Positions 24,936 to 34,800 of a stretch of 64,000 bases of DNA are shown in pieces. Source of the stretch: GCA-2720975 sp964467985. Lineage in GTDB: Bacteria; Planctomycetota; UBA1135; GCA-002686595. The notes below the pieces were generated by a model. It was given only the letters and a program-made list of their open reading frames with translations, was not told where the DNA came from and searched no databases. Location: positions 62,001 through 126,000 of the forward strand of contig CAYXTP010000007.1 of the NCBI GenBank assembly GCA_964467985.1, given 5' to 3'. The first letter of the stretch is position 1. Each line of letters opens with the position of its first letter. Both the position numbers and the translations under genes were made by a program.

Positions 24936-26270
24936 GTGGTCGACTACTCCAAGCACATCCAAAAGGCCGAAGAGGCCGCGCGCCGCCGTAATTACGACTT
25001 CGCGATCCAGCTGTTTCAGCAGCTTCTGGAGATCGATCCGGACGTGGGCGAGGCCCGCGCAGGCCTGCGACGCGTCCTCAAGGCTCGGCACGAGAAGAAA
25101 AAAGGCGGCAAGCTGTTCGGAATGCTCAAGGGAGCTGGTCCCCTCGCGGCGGCCAAGACCCTGGCCAAGGCAGGCAAGCACAATGCAGCGTCCAAGCAGC
25201 TGGAGAGCTACCTGGCAACCAATCCCATGGACGAAGATGCCAACCTGCTACTAGGCATCTGCTTAGAATCAGGCGGCCACACTCACTCTGCGCTGGCCGT
25301 CTACGAATTTTTGACCGAGGTGGCCCCGCGTAATCCCGAAGGGCTCAAGCGGGCGGGCTCAATGATGCGCGTGAACGGAGATGCTGTGCGTGCGCTCGAG
25401 TACTACGAACGAGCGCTCGAAGCCGACCCGCGCGATCGCGACGCGATCAAGGCGCGCAAGGATCTGGCGGCCGAAGCTGCGTTGAGCCGTTCGCGCTTCG
25501 ACGAGGTCAGCCACAGTCGCGATCAGATCAAGGACAAGGACGAGGCCATGCGTCTTGAGCGCTCCCAGCGCCTGCACCAGTCGGAAGATGATTTGCGCGA
25601 ACAGTTGGAGCGTCTGGAAGCCGGCTATGCATCGGAGCCCTCCAACGTGGACACAATGTTGTCCATGGCGGACCTGCACGAGAAACTACGCGACCCTGAG
25701 GCTGCTGCAGACTTGGTTGAGCGCGCACTTTCCTACCGCAAGGGGTCGGTGGACCTGGCCGAGCGTTTGGGACGCCTGCGACTGAAGGGTCTCAAGAAGG
25801 CCATCGCCCGAGCCGGAAAGGCCGGCGACGAGCAGGAGGCCGATCGTCTTGAGGGGCAGCTGCGCGAATTGGAGTTTGAGGAGACACGTCGGCGCCTTGA
25901 ATTGACTCCCGGTGATGCGGCCCTGAGACTGACCCTGGGTACGGCCCTGCTGCGCCAGGGCAACTACGATGAGGCCGCCGCAGAGCTCCAAAAAGCAGTC
26001 GTAGACCCCCGTCAGGCCGATGAGGCGCACATCGCCTTGGCCCAGTGCTTCCAAGCCAAGGGCTTTCTCGACCTAGCTCGGAGCGAGTACGAGAAGGCCC
26101 TGGCGGCCCATTCCGTCGTCGACGAGACGGCTCGCGAGATCCTGTACAATCTCGGCCAGATCGCAGAGGCCGAGGGCAACCCGGCCGAAGCGCGCTCCTC
26201 CTACGCCCGCATTTTCGAAGTCGACATCGGCTACCGAGACGTGTCCGAGAAAATGGAGCGCCTGAAGTGA
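24936..26270 (+). CDS. tetratricopeptide-repeat protein
   Basis: This is a soluble 444-residue TPR protein. Repeats are seen at the N-terminus (NYDFAIQLFQQLLEIDPDVG), after a basic linker (NAASKQLESYLATNPMDEDA; ALEYYERALEADPRDRD), and again at the end (NYDEAAAELQKAVVDPRQAD; ARSEYEKALAAHSVVDE). A charged coiled coil sits between them. No signal peptide or enzyme domain is visible. GTG 24936 is used because AGAGG lies upstream and the first TPR starts here; the open frame upstream overlaps def and is not protein-like. It probably acts as a scaffold; partners are unknown. Confidence 0.82.
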   Translation: MVDYSKHIQKAEEAARRRNYDFAIQLFQQLLEIDPDVGEARAGLRRVLKARHEKKKGGKLFGMLKGAGPLAAAKTLAKAGKHNAASKQLESYLATNPMDEDANLLLGICLESGGHTHSALAVYEFLTEVAPRNPEGLKRAGSMMRVNGDAVRALEYYERALEADPRDRDAIKARKDLAAEAALSRSRFDEVSHSRDQIKDKDEAMRLERSQRLHQSEDDLREQLERLEAGYASEPSNVDTMLSMADLHEKLRDPEAAADLVERALSYRKGSVDLAERLGRLRLKGLKKAIARAGKAGDEQEADRLEGQLRELEFEETRRRLELTPGDAALRLTLGTALLRQGNYDEAAAELQKAVVDPRQADEAHIALAQCFQAKGFLDLARSEYEKALAAHSVVDETAREILYNLGQIAEAEGNPAEARSSYARIFEVDIGYRDVSEKMERLK

Positions 26271-26396
26271 TCAACCAGAATTCAGACCTGTATTCGACCG
26301 TAGCCCAATTCACCAACACGGCGACGGACGCCTAAATGCTCCGCCTCCAACGACCGTTTTCCCCTAGAGCTCTCCGAGACGAACCCAAGAAGATTC

Positions 26397-26648
26397 ATGC
26401 CCAGTAGCAAGCAAGCGAAGAAACGAATGATCACCGACGACAAGCGTCGCTTGGTTAACAAGGCCAAGAACAGTGCGATGAAGTCGGCCATGAAGAAAGT
26501 GATGGACGCAGAGACTCCCGAAGCCGCGGCCGCCGCACTGCCGAACGCCGTGAAGATGGTGGACAAGTGCGCCAAGCACAACATCATCCACGACAGGGCC
26601 GCCGCCCGGCACAAGAGTCGTCTCGATCGTCACGTCGCGGGCAACTAG
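26397..26648 (+). CDS. rpsT: 30S ribosomal protein S20
   Basis: S20 binds 16S rRNA in the small subunit. The 83 residues begin MPSSKQAKKRMITDDKRRLV and keep the helical, lysine-rich pattern with the conserved KKVMDA and HKNxAARxKSRL-like ending (HDRAAARHKSRLDRHV). It follows the TPR gene after 126 bases and probably has its own promoter, which I could not define. Confidence 0.95.
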   Translation: MPSSKQAKKRMITDDKRRLVNKAKNSAMKSAMKKVMDAETPEAAAAALPNAVKMVDKCAKHNIIHDRAAARHKSRLDRHVAGN

Positions 26649-26679
26649 CCCGAACTAAATCTCGGGCCTCTGGCCCGAG
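26648..26679 (+). promoter_or_regulatory. two mutually exclusive hairpins after rpsT
   Basis: GCCCGA (26648-26653) can pair with TCGGGC (26662-26667). Alternatively CTCGGGCC (26661-26668) pairs perfectly with GGCCCGAG (26672-26679) around a three-base loop. The two structures compete for the same middle segment. No U-tract follows, so a simple terminator is unlikely. Confidence 0.4.
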
Positions 26680-26699
26680 TGTCCAAGAGCAGCGAGCCC

Positions 26700-27041
26700 A
26701 TGGGAAAATTCCAAACGAGCGAGGAGCATCCCGGTCGTTGGCATCGCCCTGTCTGTGTTCCCATTGGTAAGGGGGACGTATTCGGTTCGGCCCTTGAGAT
26801 GGTGGAAGACCTTCCCGGTTGGTCGGTGCAGTCGGTGGACAAGGAGGGACTGAGCGCGACTTGCGTGCGCAACAACGGACCCCTGCGGGGCACCTCCACC
26901 ATCGTCGTGACAGTAGAAGGCCCCGATGGGATCCCGAACTCTCAGACGCACTGCTGCTCGGAGTCGAGCGGCGGTCTGTTTTCCAGAGACAAGGCCAACG
27001 TGTCGGAATTCACACGCAAGTTCTGGATGCGAATGACCTGA
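26700..27041 (+). CDS. small conserved protein of unknown function
   Basis: This soluble protein has about 113 residues with no signal peptide. Recognisable stretches are LEMVEDLPGWSVQSVD and STIVVTVEGPDG; the C-terminal KANVSEFTRKFWMRM loosely recalls the end of DUF1499 domains, but the similarity is too weak for assignment. ATG 26700 is given as the start; GTG 26679, inside the hairpin after rpsT, would add seven residues. It converges with the first toroid gene, 11 bases away. Confidence 0.6.
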   Translation: MGKFQTSEEHPGRWHRPVCVPIGKGDVFGSALEMVEDLPGWSVQSVDKEGLSATCVRNNGPLRGTSTIVVTVEGPDGIPNSQTHCCSESSGGLFSRDKANVSEFTRKFWMRMT

Positions 27042-27052
27042 TCACGGTCTTT

Positions 27053-28615
27053 CTAGCGCCCTCCCATGAGGCGCGAATAGCGGAAGTAGACCTGCAGGCA
27101 TAGCACCATTGAGGCCGTGGAGTAGACCCGGCCACCCTGTTTTCCCCAGGGGCCGCTGGGATCCCAGGAGCCCCGCGAGGCGCCGTCCTTGCGCTGCGAA
27201 TCGAGCACGGCCGGCTTCATCGCCTTATTCCAAGCAGACCAATAGCGGCCGCCCATTTGGAACATGGCATAGGTTCCGTAGTACCAGTAGTACATGTCGG
27301 AACCCAGCCCGTCGCCATCCAGCCGTGGAAGGGACTTCATCATCAAGTCCGCATGCTTGTTCATGATGGGGTGCCGGTCTGGCGTTTGCCCCAAGAACAC
27401 TCTTGAGAGTAGGCCGACTGCGGTCATGGCCTCCGCTCGATCCGTCGGATAGTGGTCGTTGGTCCCGATCTCACGCGCGCTTGCTGAACCGATCGCGTTG
27501 TAACCCACTCGGCCGTTGGCCGGATCTGTCACTTCATCGATCCAAGTCAAGGCGCCGATCAGCGCGTCCTCGTCGATTGTCAAGTCGGCGTCTCGACCGG
27601 ACTGCAGGGCGAAAACCATCCAGCCGGTTACCGATGTGTCATTCTCGCCGGTGGGAGGGACGTCGTAGCGCCAGGCTCCGTACGGATTGCGCGCGCGACT
27701 GATTTGGTTCAAGGCCTTCTGGGCCGTGTGCTTCAGCAACGGGCTCTTCGTGAAGTAGTAGGCCTCGCACAGGGCCAGGCTGGCGATGGCGTGGTCATAC
27801 ATGAATCCCTTGCCAATCTCGTCTCCAATCAGGCCCGTGTCCGGATCCTGTTGAGCCTGAAGCCATCGAATGCCGCGCTTGACTGTGTCGCGGTAGGGGC
27901 CAACTGAGGTCGTGTTGCCGTCTCCTAGGAAGGCCAGCAGGGCCAAGCCGGTGACGCCCACGTCGTGCAGGCTGCCACCGGGACCCGTGCAGGGATCGTC
28001 GATGGGATCGTGACGCATGAACCCGTCGCAGTCCCAGCGACCGTCCTGATCCTGGTGCTCGGCCAGCCAGTGCAAGCCGGCTTCCATTGAGGGGTCTGTC
28101 GATCGACCACCGGGCCGCCCTTTGCGGCCTGGGCCAAAGCGCCCCGTGTACTTGCCCCCCTTGGACCCTCCACCCAGGCCCAGTACTCCGATCGGACCGG
28201 TGTCGTTGAAGAGCGAGTCTTCCTCGGCACCAAAGTCACTCACGGAGTCGAGCGCAGAGAAGTCGCCTGGGTCTTCGACCGGAGTCTCATCGATCGGCAT
28301 CTCGACGATGACCGGCTCATCGCTCACGGGCTCAGGATCGATCTCCTCCATCGGCTCCGGTTCCGATGGTTCAGGCAGGGAGTCAGCCGGCATATCCAGA
28401 CTCGCCACGATGTCTGGCTTGTGATTCTCCTCAAACAGCTCCCACGGAAAGGCCTGCAGAATCAGGAAGATCACGACGTGCGCGGCGCCCGAGATGGCGA
28501 GCCACGGGGCACGCTGCATCCACTCGTAGAGGGCGTCTTGAAAGGACTCCTGTTCGCGCCAGGGTTCGAGGGCGGTCTGGACAGGGGCGACTTGACGACC
28601 GAAATCACTGCTCAT
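27053..28615 (-). CDS. TonB-like anchor fused to prenyltransferase/squalene-cyclase-type toroid (paralogue A)
   Basis: The 520-residue protein has about 35 cytoplasmic residues and then one membrane helix (PWLAISGAAHVVIFLILQAF, about 37-56) with Ser42 and His46 spaced as S-x-x-x-H. A Pro/Glu/Asp-rich spacer of about 75 residues follows, then a Gly/Arg-rich hinge (GGRSTD). The C-terminal 340 residues are an alpha/alpha toroid with repeats such as GLHWLAEHQDQDGRWDCDGF and GENDTSVTGWM. No DxDD cyclase motif is seen, so catalysis as a terpene cyclase is doubtful. The start at 28615 is supported by GGAG 6 bases upstream. It lies downstream of its paralogue and its strong terminator. Confidence 0.85.
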   Translation of the reverse strand: MSSDFGRQVAPVQTALEPWREQESFQDALYEWMQRAPWLAISGAAHVVIFLILQAFPWELFEENHKPDIVASLDMPADSLPEPSEPEPMEEIDPEPVSDEPVIVEMPIDETPVEDPGDFSALDSVSDFGAEEDSLFNDTGPIGVLGLGGGSKGGKYTGRFGPGRKGRPGGRSTDPSMEAGLHWLAEHQDQDGRWDCDGFMRHDPIDDPCTGPGGSLHDVGVTGLALLAFLGDGNTTSVGPYRDTVKRGIRWLQAQQDPDTGLIGDEIGKGFMYDHAIASLALCEAYYFTKSPLLKHTAQKALNQISRARNPYGAWRYDVPPTGENDTSVTGWMVFALQSGRDADLTIDEDALIGALTWIDEVTDPANGRVGYNAIGSASAREIGTNDHYPTDRAEAMTAVGLLSRVFLGQTPDRHPIMNKHADLMMKSLPRLDGDGLGSDMYYWYYGTYAMFQMGGRYWSAWNKAMKPAVLDSQRKDGASRGSWDPSGPWGKQGGRVYSTASMVLCLQVYFRYSRLMGGR

Positions 28616-28783
28616 GACTAACTCCATTGCAATTGACGTCTCCGGCACCTTGGTGACGGAGCGAGGCAGAGCGCCGGGCCACAGGGCCCGGCACAGGAGT
28701 CATCGATGTCTCGTTCACTTAGCTAAACGACTGACGGTCGACGTGGTTCACAACGCAGCGGGTACACGCCCGATGTCGTGCAC

Positions 28784-28829
28784 ACAAAGAAAGCCCCGCT
28801 CGAGTCTTTGCCAGACTTGAGCGGGGCTT
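28784..28829 (-). terminator. strong rho-independent terminator between the toroid paralogues
   Basis: A 17-base stem with one mismatch (28791-28807 with 28813-28829) and a five-base loop is followed on the minus strand by TTTCTTT. It ends the transcript of the gene at 28866-30434, so the downstream paralogue needs its own promoter in 28616-28780. Confidence 0.92.
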
Positions 28830-28865
28830 GAATCAGGCACTGATCTGCCTTGGAACTTGGAGCGA

Positions 28866-30434
28866 CTAACGCGAGCCGAGCACCTTGCCGTAGCGGAAGT
28901 AAACCTCGAGGCACAAGACCATGGTGGCGGTCGAGTACACGCGGCCTCCTTTCATTCCCCAGGGTCCCACGGGATCCCAGGAACCGTAGTGAGCACCGTC
29001 CTGACGCTGAGACTCGAGCACGGCTTCCTTCATGGCCTTGTTCCATGCCTTCCAGTGGCGACCGCCCATCTGGAACATGGCGTAGGAGCCGTAGTACCAG
29101 TAGTACATGTCGCAGCCCAGGGCTTCAGGGTCCCAGACTGGAAGCGTCTTGAGCATCAGGTCCGCGTGCTTGCCCATGGCCGGCGTCTTGTCCGGGTCCT
29201 GACCCAGGAAGAAGCGGCAAAGAAGGCCAACGGAGGTCATGGCTTCACCGCTGTCGGTGGGCCAGCGGTCGTTCAGACCCTCAATTCTGGAACTGGCCGT
29301 ACCCACGGCGTTGTAGCCCACCCGTCCGTTGGCGGGGTCGGTGACCTCGTCAATCCAGTTCAGGGCGCCCACGAAAGCGTCGGGGTCGATCTTCAGGCCG
29401 GCCTCTTCGGCGGACTTCAGGCAGAAGACCATCCAACCGGTCACGGACGTGTCGTTCTCGCCCATGGGCGGCACGTCGTAGCGCCAGGCACCGTAGGGGT
29501 TACGAGCGCGTGTGATGTAGTTGATGGCGTTCTGAGCCACGCTGTCCAGCATCGGCGAGTCGTCGAAGTAGTACGTCTCGGTGAGAGCCAGGGTGGCGAT
29601 CGAGTGGTCGTACAGGAACGTGTGGCCGATCTCCTCGCCCAGTAGACCCGTGTCATAGTCCTGCTCGCCGGTCAGCCAGCGGATGCCCTTGCGCACCACG
29701 TTCTTGTACAAGCCCTTACGCGTCGTGTGACCGTCGCCCAGGAAGGCCAGCAAGCTGAGGCCCGTCACCCCGATGTCGTGCAGGGACGCTCCGGGACCCG
29801 TGCAGATATCGTTCGGCGGGTCGTGCTTCATGAACTCGTCGCAGTCCCAAAGCCCTTCAGGGTCCTGGTGGTTCTTGAGCCACTCCAGACCGGCCTTGAG
29901 CGCCTGCTCCGTTCCCGAGCCGCCAGCCGCGCGCAAGTTCTTGCGACCACCAAAACGGCCACCGAACTTACCGCCGGCACCGCCGCCGATGCCGATGACG
30001 TTGTTGAACGCCTTATCGTCGAAGGGCGAGTCCGCGAACATGTCCGGATCACCTTCGGTGGACTCGAAGTCCTCGTTGGTGTCGGTCTCGTTGTGGTCGG
30101 AGATCTCGAAGTCCTGGATGATCGGTTCTTCGATCGGTTCCTCTTCCTCAATTTCCTCGGGCTCCTCCTCGGGGGGGTCCTCGGGGACCTCCTCAGGGGC
30201 CTGGTCGATGCTGGCCTGGATCTCCACATCCTCGACCGTGTTGAATAGGCTCCACGGGATGGCTTGAACGATCAGGAATATGACCACGTGCAGGGCCGCC
30301 GAAATGGCCAGCCAGGGAGCGCGTGCCATCCATTCGTACAGGACGTCGTTGAAGGTCTCCTCCTGCTCCCAAGACTTGGGCAGGGTGGACTCGATGTGGA
30401 AGTTCTCTTTGTCTGAGAGATGACGGTCTGACAT
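28866..30434 (-). CDS. TonB-like anchor fused to prenyltransferase/squalene-cyclase-type toroid (paralogue B)
   Basis: This 522-residue paralogue has the same layout. It has about 39 cytoplasmic residues, then a helix (PWLAISAALHVVIFLIVQAI, about 40-59) with Ser45 and His49. A very acidic Glu/Pro spacer (EEVPEDPPEEEPEEIEEEEP) and a Gly-rich hinge (GIGGGAGGKFGGRFGGRK) lead to a toroid with GLEWLKNHQDPEGLWDCDEF, GENDTSVTGWMVF and YYWYYGSYAMFQMGG. The toroids of the two copies are clearly alike over their whole length, while the spacers differ. The protein should be periplasmic except for its N-terminus. Confidence 0.85.
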   Translation of the reverse strand: MSDRHLSDKENFHIESTLPKSWEQEETFNDVLYEWMARAPWLAISAALHVVIFLIVQAIPWSLFNTVEDVEIQASIDQAPEEVPEDPPEEEPEEIEEEEPIEEPIIQDFEISDHNETDTNEDFESTEGDPDMFADSPFDDKAFNNVIGIGGGAGGKFGGRFGGRKNLRAAGGSGTEQALKAGLEWLKNHQDPEGLWDCDEFMKHDPPNDICTGPGASLHDIGVTGLSLLAFLGDGHTTRKGLYKNVVRKGIRWLTGEQDYDTGLLGEEIGHTFLYDHSIATLALTETYYFDDSPMLDSVAQNAINYITRARNPYGAWRYDVPPMGENDTSVTGWMVFCLKSAEEAGLKIDPDAFVGALNWIDEVTDPANGRVGYNAVGTASSRIEGLNDRWPTDSGEAMTSVGLLCRFFLGQDPDKTPAMGKHADLMLKTLPVWDPEALGCDMYYWYYGSYAMFQMGGRHWKAWNKAMKEAVLESQRQDGAHYGSWDPVGPWGMKGGRVYSTATMVLCLEVYFRYGKVLGSR

Positions 30435-30703
30435 GTGAGGAGAGGTCTACAGAGGGGCAGGGTCTGGGCGCTGTGGCCTGGGATTAGGTCCCAGGGCCCT
30501 CCCAGGGCCGAAATGGGTCCGGTGTGGAGCCCAGTTTAGGGTCAATGCTGTACCCAACGGCTCCCACTTCGGGGGGTTCAGAGCATATCGCGCCGACCCC
30601 TCGACGCCTACCGGGGAAGTCCCCTTGTGCGCACTCGCTAGCGCCCCTGGCCCCCAATAAAGGAGCCTCGAGGCGCCCCACGTCCGGTCTTGGGCCGGCG
30701 GGC

Positions 30704-31870
30704 TTACTGACCTCGGCGATTCCGCTCGGCTAGAAAGGGCCCAAATTGGCTGGGATAGACGAAGGAGTCGGAAAGAACTCGTGAGAAGGCAGTCTGCTCA
30801 CGGCCGTCGTCCTGGGTCTTGAGTAGGAAATCCCTTAGAGCGTGCTGGACCTCGGGGGCGGACAAGGGCTGGGCTTCATGACCAGGGTCGATCTCCTCTA
30901 GGCGGTAGATGTACCAGCAGTCGGGAGCCTCTCGAAACAGGGGGGGGGTCGTCCCGTCGATTTCCCCGGACTCGATCAGTTCATTCAATGCCAGACCGGC
31001 GGGGCCATGGAACACCTGGCCCATCTGTGCCACCCGGGCGGCACTCAGCGGCGGGATGCGACCCAATTTTTCCTGACTTGCGGGGTCGGCGTAGGTGCGC
31101 ACCAGGAAATCGAAATCCACTTCGCCCCCGCGGTACATGCGGCGCAATTCCAGGGCCAGAGCTTCCGCGTCGGCCGGGCTGGATTCGGGGTCGACCGGGA
31201 CGCGCAGGCCTTGCAAGCGGTAGGACTGCTCCTTCTTTCCAACCAGGGCTTGTTCCTCGACGGAGGGCGAATTCAAGAACGAGTGATACGCGCTCTTGAT
31301 CCAGCCGGGGCGGACGTGGCGGTCCACAAACACGCGCCCGGTGCGACCCGGTGTGCGGCCGATCTGCACTTGATACCAGGTCATGGCGAGCAGTTGATCG
31401 CGCAGGTGAGAATGAAACTGGGCGGGCGTGAGTTGGTCAGCTTGAAGGGCTTTGCTAGTCGCGCGGTGTCCTCCCAGGGACTTCACGCGATCTTCGAACA
31501 TGATGGCCGTCTGCTTGTTGACAATTGTCGGGTCGAATCCCAGGTCCATACCCGCCTGGACGCGCAACAGAGTTTCGAGGCGCTGACCCAGGGCCTCCTG
31601 GTAGAGCGCCTGACGCCCGGGCCCGTCGGCGTTCTGCCAGCGATTCCGCATTTCTGGGTTCCGGAAGATGAGGGCATCCAAGTCCGAGCGCAGCACCACT
31701 TCGTCTCCCGCCACACCGATCATCCAGTCCCTGGAAAAATAGGCGCGCCGCGTACGCGGGTCTTCTGCCAAGGCTCGCTCCTCTTGCAGTTTGGCCGCCT
31801 GTGCCTCCTGGGAGTCGGGCTGCGGAGGTTGCTGAGTAAGAACGGTGAGCGCGAGGGTGAGTGCAATCAT
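30704..31870 (-). CDS. SurA/parvulin-like peptidyl-prolyl isomerase
   Basis: This 388-residue exported protein has a signal sequence (IALTLALTVLTQQP). A SurA-like N-terminal chaperone region follows, with AGDEVVLRSDLDALIF corresponding to the typical V(N/G)..(I/V)(L)xSDLD start. A long helical part and a weakly conserved parvulin-like domain (YRGGEVDFDFLVRTYADPAS, then LNELIESGEIDGTTPP) complete it. It probably helps fold outer-membrane proteins, which suits a genome with many porins, but prolyl isomerase activity is uncertain. The start overlaps the mfd stop as ATGA. The open frame upstream of 31870 lies inside mfd. Confidence 0.8.
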   Translation of the reverse strand: MIALTLALTVLTQQPPQPDSQEAQAAKLQEERALAEDPRTRRAYFSRDWMIGVAGDEVVLRSDLDALIFRNPEMRNRWQNADGPGRQALYQEALGQRLETLLRVQAGMDLGFDPTIVNKQTAIMFEDRVKSLGGHRATSKALQADQLTPAQFHSHLRDQLLAMTWYQVQIGRTPGRTGRVFVDRHVRPGWIKSAYHSFLNSPSVEEQALVGKKEQSYRLQGLRVPVDPESSPADAEALALELRRMYRGGEVDFDFLVRTYADPASQEKLGRIPPLSAARVAQMGQVFHGPAGLALNELIESGEIDGTTPPLFREAPDCWYIYRLEEIDPGHEAQPLSAPEVQHALRDFLLKTQDDGREQTAFSRVLSDSFVYPSQFGPFLAERNRRGQ

Positions 31871-34800
31871 TGTGAATTTCCGACGGGCATTCTGGCGGCC
31901 TCGGGGACCTGCTGCAACAGGCCTTCCAGCCAACTCAATCCGGCTTCGGGCCCCTCGATTTCATCCGGCAAGAACAGGTGGACGACGCCCCGACGGGCCC
32001 TACGCAGATCCAGGCCGCGTCCTTCAAAGAGCTGCGTGTAGGCCACAGGGTCGCTGTAGGTGATCAAGTACGAGCCGTCTCGCCAGGCGAGAGAGCGCAG
32101 TCCGAATGCATCCAGGCGGACCTTCAAGGCGATGCTTCGTAGCAGGGTCTGCGCCGCTTCCGGCAGTCGGCCAAATCGTTCCCGGAGGGACTTGGCGAAC
32201 TCCACGACCTGGCCGGGTTCATGCAGCAAGGAAATCTCGCGCAGTACATCGAGTCGTCGATTCTGGCCGGGGACCCAATCCTCGGGGAGGTAGGCCTCCA
32301 GGCCCAATTCCAATTCGACTCCCGCTTCGGTTTCTTCGACTCGCACCGCTTCCCGCTCCAATCCTTCGCCGGCCTCGAGTCGGTCCACGGTGGATTTCAA
32401 CAGCCGACAGAACATGTCGTAGCCAACGGCCGCAATATGCCCGGACTGCTGTGCTCCGAGGATGTTCCCCGCACCTCGCAATTCGAGATCTTTGACGCTG
32501 ATTTCGAAACCGGATCCGAGCTTGTTGAATTCCTCCAGAGCCTTGAGCCGTTCGCGGGCGATGTCCTTCAGGGGCTTGTGGCGTTCAACCAACAAGTAGC
32601 AGAAGGCCTTCTGGTCCCCGCGCCCCACGCGGCCGCGCAGCTGGTGGAGTTCCGAGAGGCCGAAGCAGTCGGCGTCGTCAATCAAGATCGTGCCCGCAAG
32701 GGGAATGTCGAGCCCGTTCTCGATGATTGTCGTAGCGACCAAGACGTTGACGTCTCCGCCTTCGAAGGCGTCCATCACGGCGCGCAGCTCCTTGGATCCC
32801 ATCTGCCCATGGCCAATGGCAAAAACCGCGCTGGGCACCAGGCCCTGCAAGCGCTCCGCCACCCCGTCGATTGAGCGCACTCGGTTGTGCAAGAAAAAAA
32901 CCTGCCCACCGCGGTTGAGTTCGCCCAGGACGGCATCTCGGATCAGCGTCTCGTCGTCACCGTAGCCGACGATGGTCTCGATGGCCTGACGGCCAGGCGG
33001 CGGCACGGTTAGGGCAGAGATGTCCCGCAATCCGGCAAGCGACATGTGCAATGTGCGGGGAATGGGCGTGGCGGTCAGAGCGAGCACGTCAACTTCGGAG
33101 CGCAGCTGCTTGAAGTGCTCCTTGTGGGTCACCCCAAAGCGCTGCTCCTCGTCGATGATGACCAAGCCCAGGTTCTTCCACTGCACGTCCTTGCTGAGGA
33201 TGCGGTGAGTTCCCACGAGTACATCGACGCTGCCCGCACGGACTCGCTCGACGACGTTTCTGGCATCCGCTCCCGTGACGTAGCGGCTGAGTACTTCCAC
33301 CTCCACTGGGAAGTCGGCCATGCGTTCTCGGAAGGTGGCGAAGTGCTGTTCAGAGAGAATGGTCGTCGGTACGAGCACGGCCACTTGACCGCCCCCGTTG
33401 ACCACTCTGAAGGCCGCGCGTACGGCCAGCTCCGTCTTTCCAAAACCCACGTCGCCGCAGATAAGGCGGTCCATGGGGTTCTCGCTGTACAGGTCTTCTT
33501 CCAGGCTCTGGTCTACCTGCGCCTGGTCCGCAGTGTCTTCGTAGGGAAAACTCTCCACTAGGTCCTGCACGAGCTCCGCGTCTCCTTCCCAACTCGGCCG
33601 TTTTCTCAAGGAGCGTTGCGCTTGAACTTCCAACAGCTCTGCGGCCATGTCGAACAACCCGCGCTCGACCTTCTCCTTGCGCTTGCGAAACGTGCCCGCC
33701 CCGATGCGGTCGAGGGCCAAACCTGCCGCGCCCGGGCCGATATAGCGTTGCACCATGTCGATGCGGCTGGAGGGGACGAACAAACTGACTTCCCCCGCGA
33801 ACTCCAGGTGCAGATGTTCCTCGTGTCCGCCAACTCGCTCCACTTTTTCGAGTCCCTTGTAGCGCGCCAGGCCATGGACCGCGTGCACGACAAGGTCTCC
33901 CGGCCGCAACTCAAAGAAGGACTGGATCGCGCGCACCTTGTGTTCGCTACGCGGTTGAGTTCGGCGCCGCGCACCGAGCATGCCCTTGAGCTCGTGGTGT
34001 CCGACAAGCAGCACATCGAATTCTGGAACGCCGAATCCACGCGTGATCGAACCAATACGGATTTCAACAGATTGCAGCCCAGTCTCGTTGGCCCAGGTCT
34101 CTCTTAAGCGATGGCGTTCCGCTTCATTCAAGCACAGCACGATGATCCTGCCCGTGTTCTGAGCCGCTTCGCGGAGTGCTTGTGGGGCCTGCCGCATGCC
34201 AACCTCGAGCGTCTTGACGGAACGCGTGTCCAAGGACACGTCTTCCCCGGGCAAGCTCTGGAGTTGCAGTCCCGAGTGGCCCTTGCGCTCCAAATTGAAC
34301 CGACGCAGAGCTTGTTCATGGGCGGCCGACTGGTTGCGCAGGCTCTCCGCCTTCTCCTCCACTCTCAGCGGCTCCACTTCAACTACCCAGGCCTGGGGAC
34401 CCAGGAACCCGAGCAGCGAGCTGCCCTCGCCGCTCTCGAGGGTGGCGCTTTCCGCTGCCGTGCACACGTCCAGAGTGCTGACGGACTCCACGGAGAGCTG
34501 ATTCTCGGGGTCAAAGGTCCTCAAGGACTCGATCTCGTCCTCGAAGATCTCGATGCGCAGGGGCAGATCCGCGGAGAAGGGGAAGAGGTCGAGAATGTCT
34601 CCACGTAGGGAGACCTCGCCCGGCGCCTCAGCAAGGGGCTGACGCGAGTAACCCGCCGCAACCAAGTCGCGCAAGAGCGGTCCGGGATCGAGGCCGTCAC
34701 CCACGGCCAGTTGCAGAAACTGCTTCTCCAGTTCCTTCAACGCTGGAACGGGCTGAAGCAGGGCAAGCAACGAGCTCACCACCACTCGCGGCCGGCCCTT

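Noticed and set aside
25000..26270. start of the TPR protein upstream at 24375
   Set aside because: The extra 187 codons lie antisense to def and its promoter region and look unlike a protein. GTG 24936 fits the first TPR.
28857..29645. 262-codon plus-strand frame inside toroid paralogue B
   Set aside because: It is an antisense shadow: Val/His/Gly-rich, with no start signal, and the minus strand is conserved with its paralogue.
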